From positions 124,001-188,000 of the forward strand of contig NZ_PEFL01000003.1 of assembly GCF_002754475.1 (NCBI RefSeq): a stretch of 64,000 nt of DNA. Direction: 5' to 3'. Each line of letters begins with the position of its first letter. Within the stretch, counting starts at the first letter, position 1. Position numbers and translations under genes: made by a program. Of the stretch, positions 26,377 through 35,279 are shown piece after piece. This stretch comes from Comamonas sp. 26. Its GTDB lineage: Bacteria; Pseudomonadota; Gammaproteobacteria; Burkholderiales; Burkholderiaceae_C. Below the pieces are notes generated by a model. That model saw only the letters and a list, made by a program, of their open reading frames with translations, did no database searches and was not told the origin of the DNA.

Positions 26377-27117
26377 ATGCCCCGTTTTCATTGCCCCACG
26401 CCCTTGCTCCTGGGTGCCGAGCTGGACCTGCCCGCAGGCGCAGCTCGCCATGTGCAAGTGCTGCGCCACCAGCCCGGCGATGTCATCACCCTGTTTGAAG
26501 GCCAGACCGGCAACGGTTTTACCGGTGGTGAATTCCAGGCCTCCATCACCCACATGGGCCGCAGCGATGTGGGCGTGCGCGTAGACAGCCACAGCCCTGT
26601 AGAGCGCGAAGCCCCGCGTGCCATCCACCTCGTCGTGGGCATGCCCGCCAATGAGCGCATGGACTGGCTGGTGGAAAAAGCCACCGAGCTGGGCGTGGCC
26701 AGCATTCAGCCCGTAATGGCTGCGCGCAGCGTGCTCAAGCTCAAGGGCGACCGCGCTGACAAGAAAATCGAGCGCTGGCAGTCCATCGCCGTTTCGGCCT
26801 GCGAGCAATGCGGCCGCAATCAGGTGCCTGTCATCCACCCCCCCCAATCACTGGCCGACTGGCTGCGCAGCAAAGATGCGCCTCCAGCCGATGCCATCCG
26901 CCTCGTGCTATCCCTGCGCGAAGGCAACCAGCCACTGCGACTGGCCGCTGGCGATGCAAAGGCCGTCTGGGTGCTTCACGGCCCCGAAGGCGGCCTGACC
27001 GCGCAAGAGGAAGACTGGGCGCTGGCACAAGGCTGGAAGCCTGCCAGCCTCGGCTCCCGCGTGTTGCGCGCCGAAACGGCCTCTGTCGCCGCCCTTTCAC
27101 TGCTGGCACTGGAGTAA
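26377..27117 (+). CDS. rsmE: 16S rRNA m3U1498 methyltransferase RsmE
   Basis: A 246-residue SPOUT-class methyltransferase acting on U1498 of 16S rRNA. It opens MPRFHCPTPLLLGAELDLP. The trefoil-knot SAM site appears near the C-terminus as HGPEGGLTAQEED and SLGSRVLRAETA. The ATG at 26377 is preferred to an upstream TTG at 26368. The stop lies 4 bases before the next start, suggesting an operon with the SRAP-like gene. Confidence 0.95.
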   Translation: MPRFHCPTPLLLGAELDLPAGAARHVQVLRHQPGDVITLFEGQTGNGFTGGEFQASITHMGRSDVGVRVDSHSPVEREAPRAIHLVVGMPANERMDWLVEKATELGVASIQPVMAARSVLKLKGDRADKKIERWQSIAVSACEQCGRNQVPVIHPPQSLADWLRSKDAPPADAIRLVLSLREGNQPLRLAAGDAKAVWVLHGPEGGLTAQEEDWALAQGWKPASLGSRVLRAETASVAALSLLALE

Positions 27118-27121
27118 ATCA

Positions 27122-27856
27122 ATGAGCAGCTGTCACCTCTCTCTGGCCAAGCCCGAGTTTTATTCGCAGAACTTTCGTGTCGATGCACCAGAAGTTCTGC
27201 CCGAAAAAATCATCACCCCGCGTCGCTCGGGCTGCATCATCGTCAATGCAGCCGCAGAATCTTCTGCAGCGCTTTTAGGACGTACGTTTACAGCTCCTGA
27301 AGAAGGAGCTCCCACATTGCCCGTAGAGCGCGTGCTGGTAGCTGCAAGCTTTGGCCTGGTGCCCAGCTGGGTCAAGTCCGCGTCTGACGGCCGCCTGCGC
27401 GCGCTCAAACTGGTCACCGCCAAGATTGATAGCCTGACCACCGGCACGGCATTTCGCGACGCCTGGCTGGCTGGCCAGCGCTGCATCGTGCCGCTGCAAT
27501 CGTTCCAGGTCGATGACGTGCGATCCGGCAAGCCCGTGCCTACCCGCATCACCCGCGTGGACAACAACCCCATGGGCGCTGCAGGCGTCTGGGCCCGCTG
27601 GGTGGGTGAAGACGGTGAAATCATCACCAGCTACGCCATCATCACCGTTAACGCCAATGCCCATGCGCTGATGAACCGCTACGGCCACGCCGGTAACGAC
27701 AAGGCCATGCCCGCCATCTTGAACGAAGGCTCGTACGACGCATGGCTCAATGCCAAGGTCAACAAGGCCAAAGAGTTTCTGCGTGCCTACCCCACAGAAA
27801 AGCTGCGCGCCAACCCTGTGGAAAAAGGCCGCAAGCAACCACCTCCGCAGTTCTAA
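27122..27856 (+). CDS. Degenerate SRAP-family (YedK/HMCES-like) protein
   Basis: A 244-residue protein with the SRAP fold outline: FGLVPSWV (77-84), AFRDAW (110-115), RCIVP (120-124), AGVWARW (154-160), a YAIITVNANAHALMNRYGH segment, and AMPAIL (195-200) with H189. Canonical SRAP proteins shield abasic sites in single-stranded DNA through Cys2 in MCGR and an active-site Glu in GFYEW. Here the opening is MSSCHL (Cys at 4), and GFYEW is replaced by SFQVDD. It may have lost crosslinking or changed its target. Family call fairly sure; activity uncertain. Confidence 0.8.
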   Translation: MSSCHLSLAKPEFYSQNFRVDAPEVLPEKIITPRRSGCIIVNAAAESSAALLGRTFTAPEEGAPTLPVERVLVAASFGLVPSWVKSASDGRLRALKLVTAKIDSLTTGTAFRDAWLAGQRCIVPLQSFQVDDVRSGKPVPTRITRVDNNPMGAAGVWARWVGEDGEIITSYAIITVNANAHALMNRYGHAGNDKAMPAILNEGSYDAWLNAKVNKAKEFLRAYPTEKLRANPVEKGRKQPPPQF

Positions 27857-27872
27857 AAGACGCCAAGAGTCG

Positions 27873-28739
27873 TTATGCAGCAGGAAACTGCTGGTTCAAC
27901 CACTGCTCCAGTCGCGCAAACACCGGCGCAGCCAGCTCGGGGCTTTCGTTGAAGATCTCGTGGTAGGCCTGGTCAAAGCACTGGGCCTGCAGCACGGCGG
28001 CTGGTGCATGCTCGGCCAGCAAGGCGCTGCCAACGGGGTTGACCAGTTTGTCCTGCCCTGCCCACATCAGCAGCGTGGGCACGCTCCAGTGGCGTGCCTT
28101 GGCCTGCACCCGGCTACCGCCGCTCCCCATATAGCCCGCCAGTCTGGCGCTGATGCGGTTGTGCTGCAGGGCGTCGTCATCATAGGCCTTGACCACAGCG
28201 GCATCGTGCGAGAGATAGCGCGACTGCACGCCATTGGCAATGCGCAGATTTGGCAGCAGCTTGGGCAGATATTCCATCAAGATTTTTTGCACCCCAGACA
28301 GATGCAATGCCAGCGCTGGCGATGAGAGCACCAGTGCATCGACATGGCGCATGCCTGCTGCTACAAAATCTGCAGCTACCAGCCCGCCAAGACTGTGGCC
28401 TAGCAGCACCAAAGGCTGTTGATACGGCATGGAGGCACGCGTGGCGTCCATCACCACGGCCAGATCGCCAAGCAGCCTTGTATCGCTGCTCAGCCCGCCA
28501 CGCGGCCCGCCAGAGAGGCCGTGACCATAGTGGTCATAGGCCCGCACCGCAAAGCCCCATTCGTTGAGAGTGCGCGCCAGCGCTTCGTAGCGCCCACCAT
28601 GCTCCCCCAGCCCGTGGACGATGAGCACCGTGGCCCGTGCCCGGGTGCTGGCTGCTACCGGCCAGTCACGCAGGCAAAGCTGCGTACCGTCGGGGGCGGC
28701 CAGATGGCTGATCTGCATGACTGGAAGAGCGGCATTCAT
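27873..28739 (-). CDS. Alpha/beta hydrolase, monoacylglycerol-lipase-like
   Basis: About 288 residues. HGLGEHGGRY (42-51) is the monoacylglycerol-lipase oxyanion region, the nucleophile is S116 in GHSLGG, and AYDHYGHGLS follows the same subfamily. A late Asp (WAGQDKLVNP) and His (QAYHEIFNE) complete the triad. No signal peptide is seen. The ATG at 28739 is preferred over the frame start at 28805; Shine-Dalgarno is weak. It probably hydrolyses acylglycerols or similar esters. Confidence 0.9.
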   Translation of the reverse strand: MNAALPVMQISHLAAPDGTQLCLRDWPVAASTRARATVLIVHGLGEHGGRYEALARTLNEWGFAVRAYDHYGHGLSGGPRGGLSSDTRLLGDLAVVMDATRASMPYQQPLVLLGHSLGGLVAADFVAAGMRHVDALVLSSPALALHLSGVQKILMEYLPKLLPNLRIANGVQSRYLSHDAAVVKAYDDDALQHNRISARLAGYMGSGGSRVQAKARHWSVPTLLMWAGQDKLVNPVGSALLAEHAPAAVLQAQCFDQAYHEIFNESPELAAPVFARLEQWLNQQFPAA

Positions 28740-28870
28740 GCAAGCAGCATGCAAGCCGCTGGGCGGCGCGTCAATCCGTAAAGACGCAGCCGCTTCGCTT
28801 AGCAACTCATCAAGTTGAATAGCAGCTACCGCATGAAGACATTGCGCTGCAGCCTAATTCGATACTGAAA

Positions 28871-30364
28871 TCAGGCCTGTTCAGGTTCTGCCTGCGCACG
28901 CGCCATGGCGGCAATCACTTCGGCCACAGAAGCCGTGAGCTTCTTGGCGTAAGGCACATGCAGGAACTCGTTAGGACCGTGGGCATTGCTCTTGGGGCCC
29001 AGCACGCCGCAAACCATCATCTGCGCCTTGGGAAAGCCCTTGCTCAGCATATTCATCAACGGAATCGTGCCGCCTTGGCCGATATAGCCGCAGCCCGCAC
29101 CAAAGTGCGCCTGACTTGCTGAGTTCAGCGCTTTTTCAAACCAGTGATCCATGCCCGGCGCATTCCAGCCGCTGGAGCTGGACAGGCCTTCCCAGGTCAC
29201 TTTGGCTTCATAAGGTGCGTTGTCTTCCAGCAAGGCCTTCATCTCCTGCACACAGGCCGCAGCATCCACCAGCGGAGGCAGGCGCAGGCTGAGCTTGAAG
29301 GCCGTGTAGGGCCGCAGCACATTGCCCGCGTTCTGCAGGCTGGGCATGCCTTCCACACCCGTCACGCTCAGCGTGGGCACCCAGGTGCGGCGCACCAGTG
29401 CTTCGACCGGATCAGTGGTTGTGGGCAAGGAGATTCGCGCCGAGCCGCCGCAGTCATAGTGCGCCCAGGGAAAGCGGGCATAGGCGTCCTCGCCCAGAAT
29501 ATCCGCCGTGGCGCGAATTTGCGTCATGCGCTCGGCGGGCACGTCGCAGTGAAAGCTCTCGGGCAGCACGCGGCCGTTCTTGCTGTCTTCGAGACGGTCC
29601 AGCACCTGGCGCATGATGCGGAAGGACGATGGCACCACGCCCGAGGCATCGCCCGAGTGCACGCCTTCGCTCAAAATCTGAACCTTCAGCGTGCCGCTGG
29701 CCATACCGCGCAGGCTGGTTGTGAGCCACAGCTGGTCGTAATTGCCAGCGCCGCTGTCAAGGCAGATCACCAGACCCACATCACCCAGACGCGGACGTAA
29801 TGCATCCACATAGGGCAGCAGGTCGGCCGAGCCGCTTTCCTCGCAGGTTTCGATGATACCGACGATGCGCGGATGGGGCACGTTCTGGCGCTTGAGTTCC
29901 TGAATCGCGGCCACGCTGGCATAGACGGCATAGCCATCATCGGCACCGCCACGGCCATAGAGCTTGCCGTCTTCATACTTGGGCGTCCACGGGCCCAGGT
30001 CGCTGCGCCAGCCTTCAAATTCGGGCTGCTTGTCCAGGTGCCCGTACATCAGCACCGTGGGGCTGGTCGATGCTTTGTCCGCCGTGCCCTCCACCTCAAA
30101 AAAGATGAGCGGCGTGCGGCCAGGCTGTTGAATCACCTCCAGCTTCAGGCCCGCAACTTTCTGCGCTTCCACCCAGGTGGCTGCATTGCGCAGCACGGTG
30201 GCGATATGGCCTTGCTGCTCCCAGTCGGGCGCAAACATGGGCGATTTGGCCGGAATGGTGATGTAGTTCGTCAGCTCGGGCAGGATGCTCTGATCCCACT
30301 GCTGGTTGATGTGCTGCAGTGCATCTTGCGGCTGCAGCAGATTGGCGGGAGTGCGTGCGTTCAT
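28871..30364 (-). CDS. M20-family metallopeptidase (dipeptidase-like)
   Basis: 497 residues with ATG at 30364 and AGGAG 6 bases upstream (the longer frame to 30442 is rejected). Di-zinc ligand motifs occur in order: LMYGHLDKQP, YGRGGADDG, CEESGS, and LDSG, typical of the M20 peptidase/carnosinase group, with the M20 dimerisation domain after residue 220. It is a cytosolic hydrolase of small peptides or N-acyl amino acids; substrate unknown. Confidence 0.93.
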   Translation of the reverse strand: MNARTPANLLQPQDALQHINQQWDQSILPELTNYITIPAKSPMFAPDWEQQGHIATVLRNAATWVEAQKVAGLKLEVIQQPGRTPLIFFEVEGTADKASTSPTVLMYGHLDKQPEFEGWRSDLGPWTPKYEDGKLYGRGGADDGYAVYASVAAIQELKRQNVPHPRIVGIIETCEESGSADLLPYVDALRPRLGDVGLVICLDSGAGNYDQLWLTTSLRGMASGTLKVQILSEGVHSGDASGVVPSSFRIMRQVLDRLEDSKNGRVLPESFHCDVPAERMTQIRATADILGEDAYARFPWAHYDCGGSARISLPTTTDPVEALVRRTWVPTLSVTGVEGMPSLQNAGNVLRPYTAFKLSLRLPPLVDAAACVQEMKALLEDNAPYEAKVTWEGLSSSSGWNAPGMDHWFEKALNSASQAHFGAGCGYIGQGGTIPLMNMLSKGFPKAQMMVCGVLGPKSNAHGPNEFLHVPYAKKLTASVAEVIAAMARAQAEPEQA

Positions 30365-30477
30365 GGTCGGCTCCTTCAATAACGGGGCGGCGAGCCATGA
30401 CAGGCCCGCGCCATGCCCGTGATTGTGCGCCAATGGCAGCAAGCTACGCCGCAGGCATTGGCATAGTCGGTGAAGGC

Positions 30478-32025
30478 TTAACGCAGCGCCACCGCCCCCC
30501 GCTCCAGCTGAAAGCGCGATACCGCGTGCAGCAAGCCCTCGGCCTGCTGGCGCAGACCCTCGGCAGCCGCTGCGCTTTCTTCCACCAGCGCAGCGTTTTG
30601 CTGGGTGGCCTGATCCATCTGCGTGACGGCTTCACCCACCTGGGCCACGCCCGCGCTCTGCTCGTTACTTGCTGCGCTGATCTCACCCATGATGTCTGTG
30701 ACGCGGCGAATGGCCTGAACGATCTCGCCCATGGTGCTGCCGGCCTGGTCGGCCAGCGCACTACCGTCTTCCACGCGCTCCACGCTGGCGGTGATGAGCT
30801 GCTTGATTTCCTTGGCCGCATCCGCACTACGCTTAGCCAGCGCCCGCACCTCAGTCGCCACCACGGCAAAGCCACGGCCTTGCTCACCGGCACGGGCGGC
30901 TTCCACCGCAGCGTTCAGCGCCAAAATATTGGTCTGGAAGGCAATGGCATCAATCACGCCAATGATGTCGGCAATGCGCGAGCTGCTGGCGTTGATGTCC
31001 TGCATGGTCTCCACGACACGAGCCACCACGTCGCCGCCCTGCTGGGCCACCTGCGATGCGTTTTGTGCCAGCTGGTTGGCCGTCTGGGCACTGTCAGCGT
31101 TCTGACGCACGGTGGCATTGAGCTGCTCCATGCTGGCCGCTGTTTCTTCTAGCGCGCTGGCCTGGCTTTCAGTGCGGGCGGACAGGTCGGCATTGCCCTG
31201 CGCAATCTCGCTGGAGGCATGGTGCATCTCCACCGATGCGCCTTGGACGCGCTGCACCAGCTCGCGCAGCGAGCTGCGCATGGTTTGCAGGTCAGCCATC
31301 AGGCCCTGGGCCGCCAGGTTGTGACCTGTACCTGTGTTACTGAGGTCTCCATCCGCCACACGGCGCAGGGCCTGGCGGGCTTCGGCCGGGTCGCCGCCCA
31401 GCTCACGGCGCACGGTGCGCACCATCACCAAAAGCAGGGCCACCGCCACCACCACGGCCAGCAAGGCCAGTACGCCAGACCACAGCTGCATACGCTGGGC
31501 TCTGCTGCGAGTTTCCTGGTGCGAAGCCTCGGCCGCATCGCGGGCCGCCTTGAGTTCCTGCAACACGGCTTCGCGCAGCGTGCGCCAGGCTGGGGTTTCC
31601 TCGTTCTTCAGGGCTGCTGCTGCTGCGTCGTAGTCCTCACCCGCCAGCTGCGCGATTTTGTCCTGTGCTGCGGACTGTGCCTGGCGTAGAGCCTGCATGT
31701 CGCCCACGGCTGCGTCCATAGCCGTGCCCTGCACGCGCTGGCGCAGATCGGCATAGGCAGCGTCATAGGCCTGGCGGGCGTTACCCAGATTCTGCACGGC
31801 CTGCTTGTCCGACGGATCCATCACGATATTGCGCAGCGCCTGACCGGACTGCAGGCCTTGCGCATACAGCTCTTGCAGCTGCGCCACCACGGCCTGGTTG
31901 TTCTTCAGGTAATCGTTGAAGTCAGACTGGGTACGCGTGAGCCCCCATTGACTGCTAAGCAGGGCAAAAACAAACAAGGCTGCAGGAGCAGCCGAGCAAA
32001 AAATCAGACGGGAACTAAAACGCAT
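30478..32025 (-). CDS. Methyl-accepting chemotaxis protein
   Basis: A 515-residue transducer. One membrane helix lies near residues 5-25, a helical periplasmic sensor (Ala- and Gln-rich, four-helix-bundle-like) follows to about 180, and a second membrane helix is [25 protein letters not shown] domain leads into the conserved signalling hairpin ([28 protein letters not shown]). The C-terminus ends AVALR, without an NWETF-type receptor pentapeptide. The ATG at 32025 is preferred over a TTG at 32043, because the latter lies inside a strong hairpin. Ligand unknown. Confidence 0.95.
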   Translation of the reverse strand: MRFSSRLIFCSAAPAALFVFALLSSQWGLTRTQSDFNDYLKNNQAVVAQLQELYAQGLQSGQALRNIVMDPSDKQAVQNLGNARQAYDAAYADLRQRVQGTAMDAAVGDMQALRQAQSAAQDKIAQLAGEDYDAAAAALKNEETPAWRTLREAVLQELKAARDAAEASHQETRSRAQRMQLWSGVLALLAVVVAVALLLVMVRTVRRELGGDPAEARQALRRVADGDLSNTGTGHNLAAQGLMADLQTMRSSLRELVQRVQGASVEMHHASSEIAQGNADLSARTESQASALEETAASMEQLNATVRQNADSAQTANQLAQNASQVAQQGGDVVARVVETMQDINASSSRIADIIGVIDAIAFQTNILALNAAVEAARAGEQGRGFAVVATEVRALAKRSADAAKEIKQLITASVERVEDGSALADQAGSTMGEIVQAIRRVTDIMGEISAASNEQSAGVAQVGEAVTQMDQATQQNAALVEESAAAAEGLRQQAEGLLHAVSRFQLERGAVALR

Positions 32026-32032
32026 GGCAATG

Positions 32033-32057
32033 CGCGCGGACAAGAGTTGTCCGCGCG
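32033..32057 (-). promoter_or_regulatory. Perfect 11-bp hairpin before the chemoreceptor start
   Basis: CGCGCGGACAA-GAG-TTGTCCGCGCG has arms that are perfectly complementary over 11 bp with a 3-base loop. In the mRNA it would end 7 bases before the ATG at 32025, where a Shine-Dalgarno should be; none is visible. It could block translation, mark a processing site or be an operator. Confidence 0.6.
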
Positions 32058-32160
32058 TTGATTCATATCAAAAAAGGGAGTGATTGATTATGAGTCAGGC
32101 GCTTACATTTTTTTGCAATGTGCCCGCCAAGCAGCATGAGAAGTACCCGCCATTTTTAAA

Positions 32161-32200
32161 TTTCATAGCTGCTAGCACTTTTAAATCATGGGTTTTAGTG
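32161..32200 (+). repeat. Dispersed element, copy 5
   Basis: TTTCATAGCTGCTAGCACTT followed by AT-rich DNA, a close copy of the 10861 repeat with one change in the GCGC core. It lies between the chemoreceptor promoter region and the end of metW. Confidence 0.5.
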
Positions 32201-32261
32201 AGTTTTTAAACGAAAAACCACGTTACTCATGCGCAGGCAGCTACTGTTTAAAGAGCAGCCA

Positions 32262-32846
32262 TCAGCCGTGCTCGATGTGAAACACCGCCGTCGTCGCCAG
32301 CAGATTGGGCAAGCTGCGCACGACTTGCCCGTTCTGCAGGCCAAAAGAGTCACGGATACGCAGGCGGTTCTTGGTGGCCAGCACCTCAAAGTCTTTGTAC
32401 GTGCCCACGCGGATATTGGGCGTGTCGTACCACTGGTAAGGCAGGCGACGCGTCACCGGCATGCGCCCGCGCAGCACGGACAGGCGGTTTTGCCAGTGCG
32501 CAAAGTTGGGGAAGGCCACCACACCTTGCTTGCCGATGCGGGCGGTCTCGCGCAGCATGGTCTCGGCGTTACGCAAGTGCTGCAGCGTGTCGATCTGCAG
32601 CACCACATCAAAGCTGTTGTCGCCAAAAATGGCCAGGCCGTCTTCCAGATTGAGCTGCAGCACGTTCACGCCGCGGCGGGTACAGGCCAGCACATTGGCA
32701 TCGTCCAGCTCCACACCGTAGCCCGTACAGCCACGCTCGCGCACCAGATGCTCCAGCAGAGCACCATCGCCACAACCCAGGTCCAGCACGCGTGCACCCT
32801 TGGGCACCAGCTCGGCAATGGCTTTCATGGTGGTCAGCTCGGTCAT
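32262..32846 (-). CDS. metW: Methionine biosynthesis protein MetW
   Basis: A 194-residue protein with a class I SAM-methyltransferase fold: [15 protein letters not shown] (residues about 19-33) and a [14 protein letters not shown] segment. MetW works with MetX; in several bacteria MetX acylation of homoserine is reported to need MetW. Its start overlaps the metX stop by 4 bases, so translation is coupled. Its own methyl acceptor, if any, is unknown. Confidence 0.95.
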   Translation of the reverse strand: MTELTTMKAIAELVPKGARVLDLGCGDGALLEHLVRERGCTGYGVELDDANVLACTRRGVNVLQLNLEDGLAIFGDNSFDVVLQIDTLQHLRNAETMLRETARIGKQGVVAFPNFAHWQNRLSVLRGRMPVTRRLPYQWYDTPNIRVGTYKDFEVLATKNRLRIRDSFGLQNGQVVRSLPNLLATTAVFHIEHG

Positions 32847-33997
32847 ACAGCGTCTCCTGTGCGGTTGGCGGTTTTCAGTTCCTGGGCGATGCCCTCAAAA
32901 TAGGAGCGCATCACGCTCATGTAGCGCGGGTCATCGAGCAAAAACGCATCATGTCCATGGGGCGCGTCGATCTCGGCGTAGCTCACATCGCGGTTGTTCT
33001 CCAGCAGCGATTTGACGATCTCACGGCTGCGCGCCGGGGCAAAGCGCCAGTCCGTCGTAAAGCTCACCAGCAAGAACTTGGCTTGGGCCACAGCCAGCGC
33101 CGGCGTCAGCTCACCGCCATGGCTGCGAGCCGGGTCAAAGTAATCCAGCGCGCGGGTGATGAGCAAATAGGTGTTGGCATCAAAGTAGCCGCTGAACTTC
33201 TCACCCTGATAGCGCAGATAGCTCTCGATCTGAAACTCCACATCCTGCGTGCTGTACTTCAGCTGAAGGCCATCTCGCAGCTGGCGACCGAACTTCTGGT
33301 TCATCACGTCATCGCTCAGGTAGGTGATGTGGCCAATCATTCGCGCAATGCGCAGGCCGCGCGCGGGCACCACGCCGTGCTCGTAGAAATGGCCTCCGTT
33401 GAAGTCCGGGTCCGTCACGATGGCGCGGCGTGCCACTTCGTTAAAGGCAATGTTCTCGGCGTTCAGATTGGGCGCGCTGGCCACCACCACGGCATGCCCC
33501 ATGCGCTCGGGGTAGCGCAGCGACCATGAAAGCGCCTGCATGCCGCCCAGGCTGCCGCCCAGCACAGCGGCCAGCTTGTAAATGCCCAGACGGTCAAGCA
33601 GACGTGCCTGCGCATCCACCCAGTCTTCTACCGTGACCACAGGGAAGTCCGCACCATACGGTTTGTCCGTGGCCGGATTGATGTGCATGGGCCCGGTTGA
33701 GCCAAAGCAGGAGCCCAGGTTGTTGATGCCAATGACAAAGAATTGATTGGTATCAACCGCCTTACCCGGGCCGATCATGTTGTCCCACCAGCCCTCGCTC
33801 TTGGGCTGGCCTTCGTAGCTGCCTGCTACATGGTGGGAGGCATTGAGCGCATGACAGACCACGATGGCGTTGCTCTTGTCGGCGTTGAGCTGGCCATAGG
33901 TCTCGAAAGCGAGGTCGTAATTGGCAATGAAGCCACCACTTTGCAAGGGCAGCGCCTCGTCAAAGTGCATGGATTGCGGTGTGGCGATGAAGGACAT
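32843..33997 (-). CDS. metX: Homoserine O-acyltransferase MetX
   Basis: A 384-residue alpha/beta-hydrolase-fold enzyme that acylates homoserine, the first committed step to methionine. The nucleophile is S149 in [20 protein letters not shown] and the late HGHDAFLLD (catalytic His) are also present. Acetyl- versus succinyl-CoA specificity cannot be settled by eye; many proteobacterial MetX with MetW use succinyl-CoA. A SAM-II riboswitch and a terminator hairpin lie in its leader. No Shine-Dalgarno is seen before the ATG, which directly follows the T-tract. Confidence 0.95.
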   Translation of the reverse strand: MSFIATPQSMHFDEALPLQSGGFIANYDLAFETYGQLNADKSNAIVVCHALNASHHVAGSYEGQPKSEGWWDNMIGPGKAVDTNQFFVIGINNLGSCFGSTGPMHINPATDKPYGADFPVVTVEDWVDAQARLLDRLGIYKLAAVLGGSLGGMQALSWSLRYPERMGHAVVVASAPNLNAENIAFNEVARRAIVTDPDFNGGHFYEHGVVPARGLRIARMIGHITYLSDDVMNQKFGRQLRDGLQLKYSTQDVEFQIESYLRYQGEKFSGYFDANTYLLITRALDYFDPARSHGGELTPALAVAQAKFLLVSFTTDWRFAPARSREIVKSLLENNRDVSYAEIDAPHGHDAFLLDDPRYMSVMRSYFEGIAQELKTANRTGDAV

Positions 33998-34000
33998 ACG

Positions 34001-34032
34001 AAAAACCCGGCATCGCTAAAAACGAGGCCGGG
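34001..34032 (-). terminator. Intrinsic terminator in the metX leader
   Basis: On the minus strand CCCGGC (34032-34027) pairs with GCCGGG (34011-34006). TCG/CGA extend the stem past one mismatch, and five T follow directly (34005-34001), 4 bases before the metX ATG. It probably serves as the expression platform of the SAM-II riboswitch. Confidence 0.75.
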
Positions 34033-34056
34033 TCGGTGTACTTTCACTTCGCGGAC

Positions 34057-34110
34057 GGGTCTTTAGCTGGATTTATAAAGCGCCCGCAAGCTTTGGCAAA
34101 TCGGCGCGTG
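34057..34110 (-). ncRNA. SAM-II riboswitch upstream of metX
   Basis: The minus strand reads CACGCGCCGATTTG, then CCAAAG, then CTTGCGGGCGC, then TTTATAAATCCAGCTAAAG. This matches the SAM-II (metA motif) pseudoknot: P1 arms GCGCC/GGCGC, the conserved GAUUUG, the UUGC strand, the A-rich UAUAAAU and the GCUAAA that closes the pseudoknot. SAM-II elements bind S-adenosylmethionine and lower expression of methionine genes. The aptamer ends 60 bases before metX, with a terminator between. Confidence 0.88.
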
Positions 34111-34212
34111 AAAGGCCAGTGTACTGCATCCACTACGGCAGACTCGAAAGCTGACTGTTACAGCAGTCCAGCCCTTTAGAGTCATACGCAGACAGCTATG
34201 CTTTTGGCAGCT

Positions 34213-34782
34213 TCACACTTTGGTCAGGAGTGCAGCAACACCCAGCACCAGGAAGATCACGGCACACACCCGGTGAATGGTCTTGATGGGCAGCTTCTTG
34301 GTGATCTTGTCGCCAAACCACACCACCGGCGCATTCGCCAGCATCATGCCCAGCGTGGTGCCAAGCACCACCCAGTAATAAGACAGTGGGTACTTGGCAG
34401 CCAGACCCACTGTGGCCAGCTGCGTTTTGTCCCCCATCTCGGCGATAAAAAACAGCAGCAGCGTGGTGCCAAACACGCCCCAGCGGCCCGCATCGTTGCC
34501 AGTGTCGTCATCGTCGAGCTTGTCGGGGATCAGCATCCAGCCCGCCATCAGAATGAAGGAAACGCCCAGAATCCAGCGCAGCATATCGGGGCCGAGCACC
34601 GTGGTGATCCAGTTGCCGACCGCGCCTGCCAGCGCATGATTGACAACAGTCGCCACAAAAATGCCCGCAACAATTGGCAAGGGCTTGCGGAACTTGGCCG
34701 CCAGCACCAATGACAGGAGTTGGGTCTTATCCCCCATCTCGGCCAGAGCGACGATGGAGGTAGATACGAGAAAAGCTTCCAT
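34213..34782 (-). CDS. TMEM165/GDT1 (UPF0016) family cation transporter
   Basis: A 189-residue inner-membrane protein with six helices in two repeats, each carrying the signature EMGDKTQL (near residues 14 and 107). Family members export Mn2+ (MneA in Vibrio) or exchange Ca2+/Mn2+ for protons in eukaryotes. The ATG at 34782 starts MEAFLVSTSIVALAEMGDK; a frame start at 34824 would lie within the riboswitch. The yybP-ykoY element upstream supports a role in manganese detoxification. Confidence 0.93.
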   Translation of the reverse strand: MEAFLVSTSIVALAEMGDKTQLLSLVLAAKFRKPLPIVAGIFVATVVNHALAGAVGNWITTVLGPDMLRWILGVSFILMAGWMLIPDKLDDDDTGNDAGRWGVFGTTLLLFFIAEMGDKTQLATVGLAAKYPLSYYWVVLGTTLGMMLANAPVVWFGDKITKKLPIKTIHRVCAVIFLVLGVAALLTKV

Positions 34783-34797
34783 GATGTGGGAACGGCC

Positions 34798-34990
34798 GGA
34801 GTAGGCTGATAACGCATTGACCACGCACCGACTCCGGCCTATTTGTCCATAGGTTTGCTCGGTACGTAATCAATGGTCTCGACCAGTCACACCCTGAATT
34901 GCTCACGGTGCCGCATGCGCCATAGATCGCGAAGATCCAAGTCTGTTGACGCATACATCCGGCATGTGGTTGCCGAACGGCCTACTCCCC
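34798..34990 (-). ncRNA. yybP-ykoY (Mn2+) riboswitch upstream of the TMEM165/GDT1 gene
   Basis: The minus-strand leader begins GGGGAGTAGGCCG (34990-34978) and closes with GCCTACTCC (34806-34798), a 9-bp P1 stem. Inside are GCGTCAACAGAC and ACCGAGCAAAC, which resemble the conserved loops of the E. coli mntP and alx elements. The closing strand lies 15 bases before the ATG, so Mn2+-dependent refolding could affect initiation. No clear Shine-Dalgarno is visible beyond the stem. Confidence 0.87.
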
Positions 34991-35279
34991 AAAGACAGTA
35001 AGGCGTCATTCTAGCTGTTTAGTTTTGTAAGGCAACAGCGCATATAGATATTCAAATTTGTGTCTTTTAGGGTAATTCCCGCCCCTGCAATGTTGTTACC
35101 AACACGAAATTTCAAGCTTTCAGAATACGGCGGTATCGCTGATGACTCATAATGCTCAAGTCTTTGTTTAGAGATCATGTTTCTAGATGAGGGCGAGTGC
35201 GTTAGCGTCTCTACCGTTGTCATCGCTGGTTGACTCCCTAGGGCTCCATCGCGTTTTCAAGTTTTTTCAGGAGTCCATC
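34991..35279. other. 289-base divergent control region
   Basis: Lies between the manganese riboswitch and the first RRM gene. It is AT-rich near 35030-35140 and contains no credible gene. It must hold the promoters of both divergent transcripts and a leader of the RNA-binding gene; no box was assigned with confidence. Confidence 0.5.

Noticed and set aside
35011..35223. 70-codon frame on the minus strand between the riboswitch and the RRM gene
   Set aside because: AT-rich, no ribosome-binding site, no family resemblance; lies in promoter DNA.
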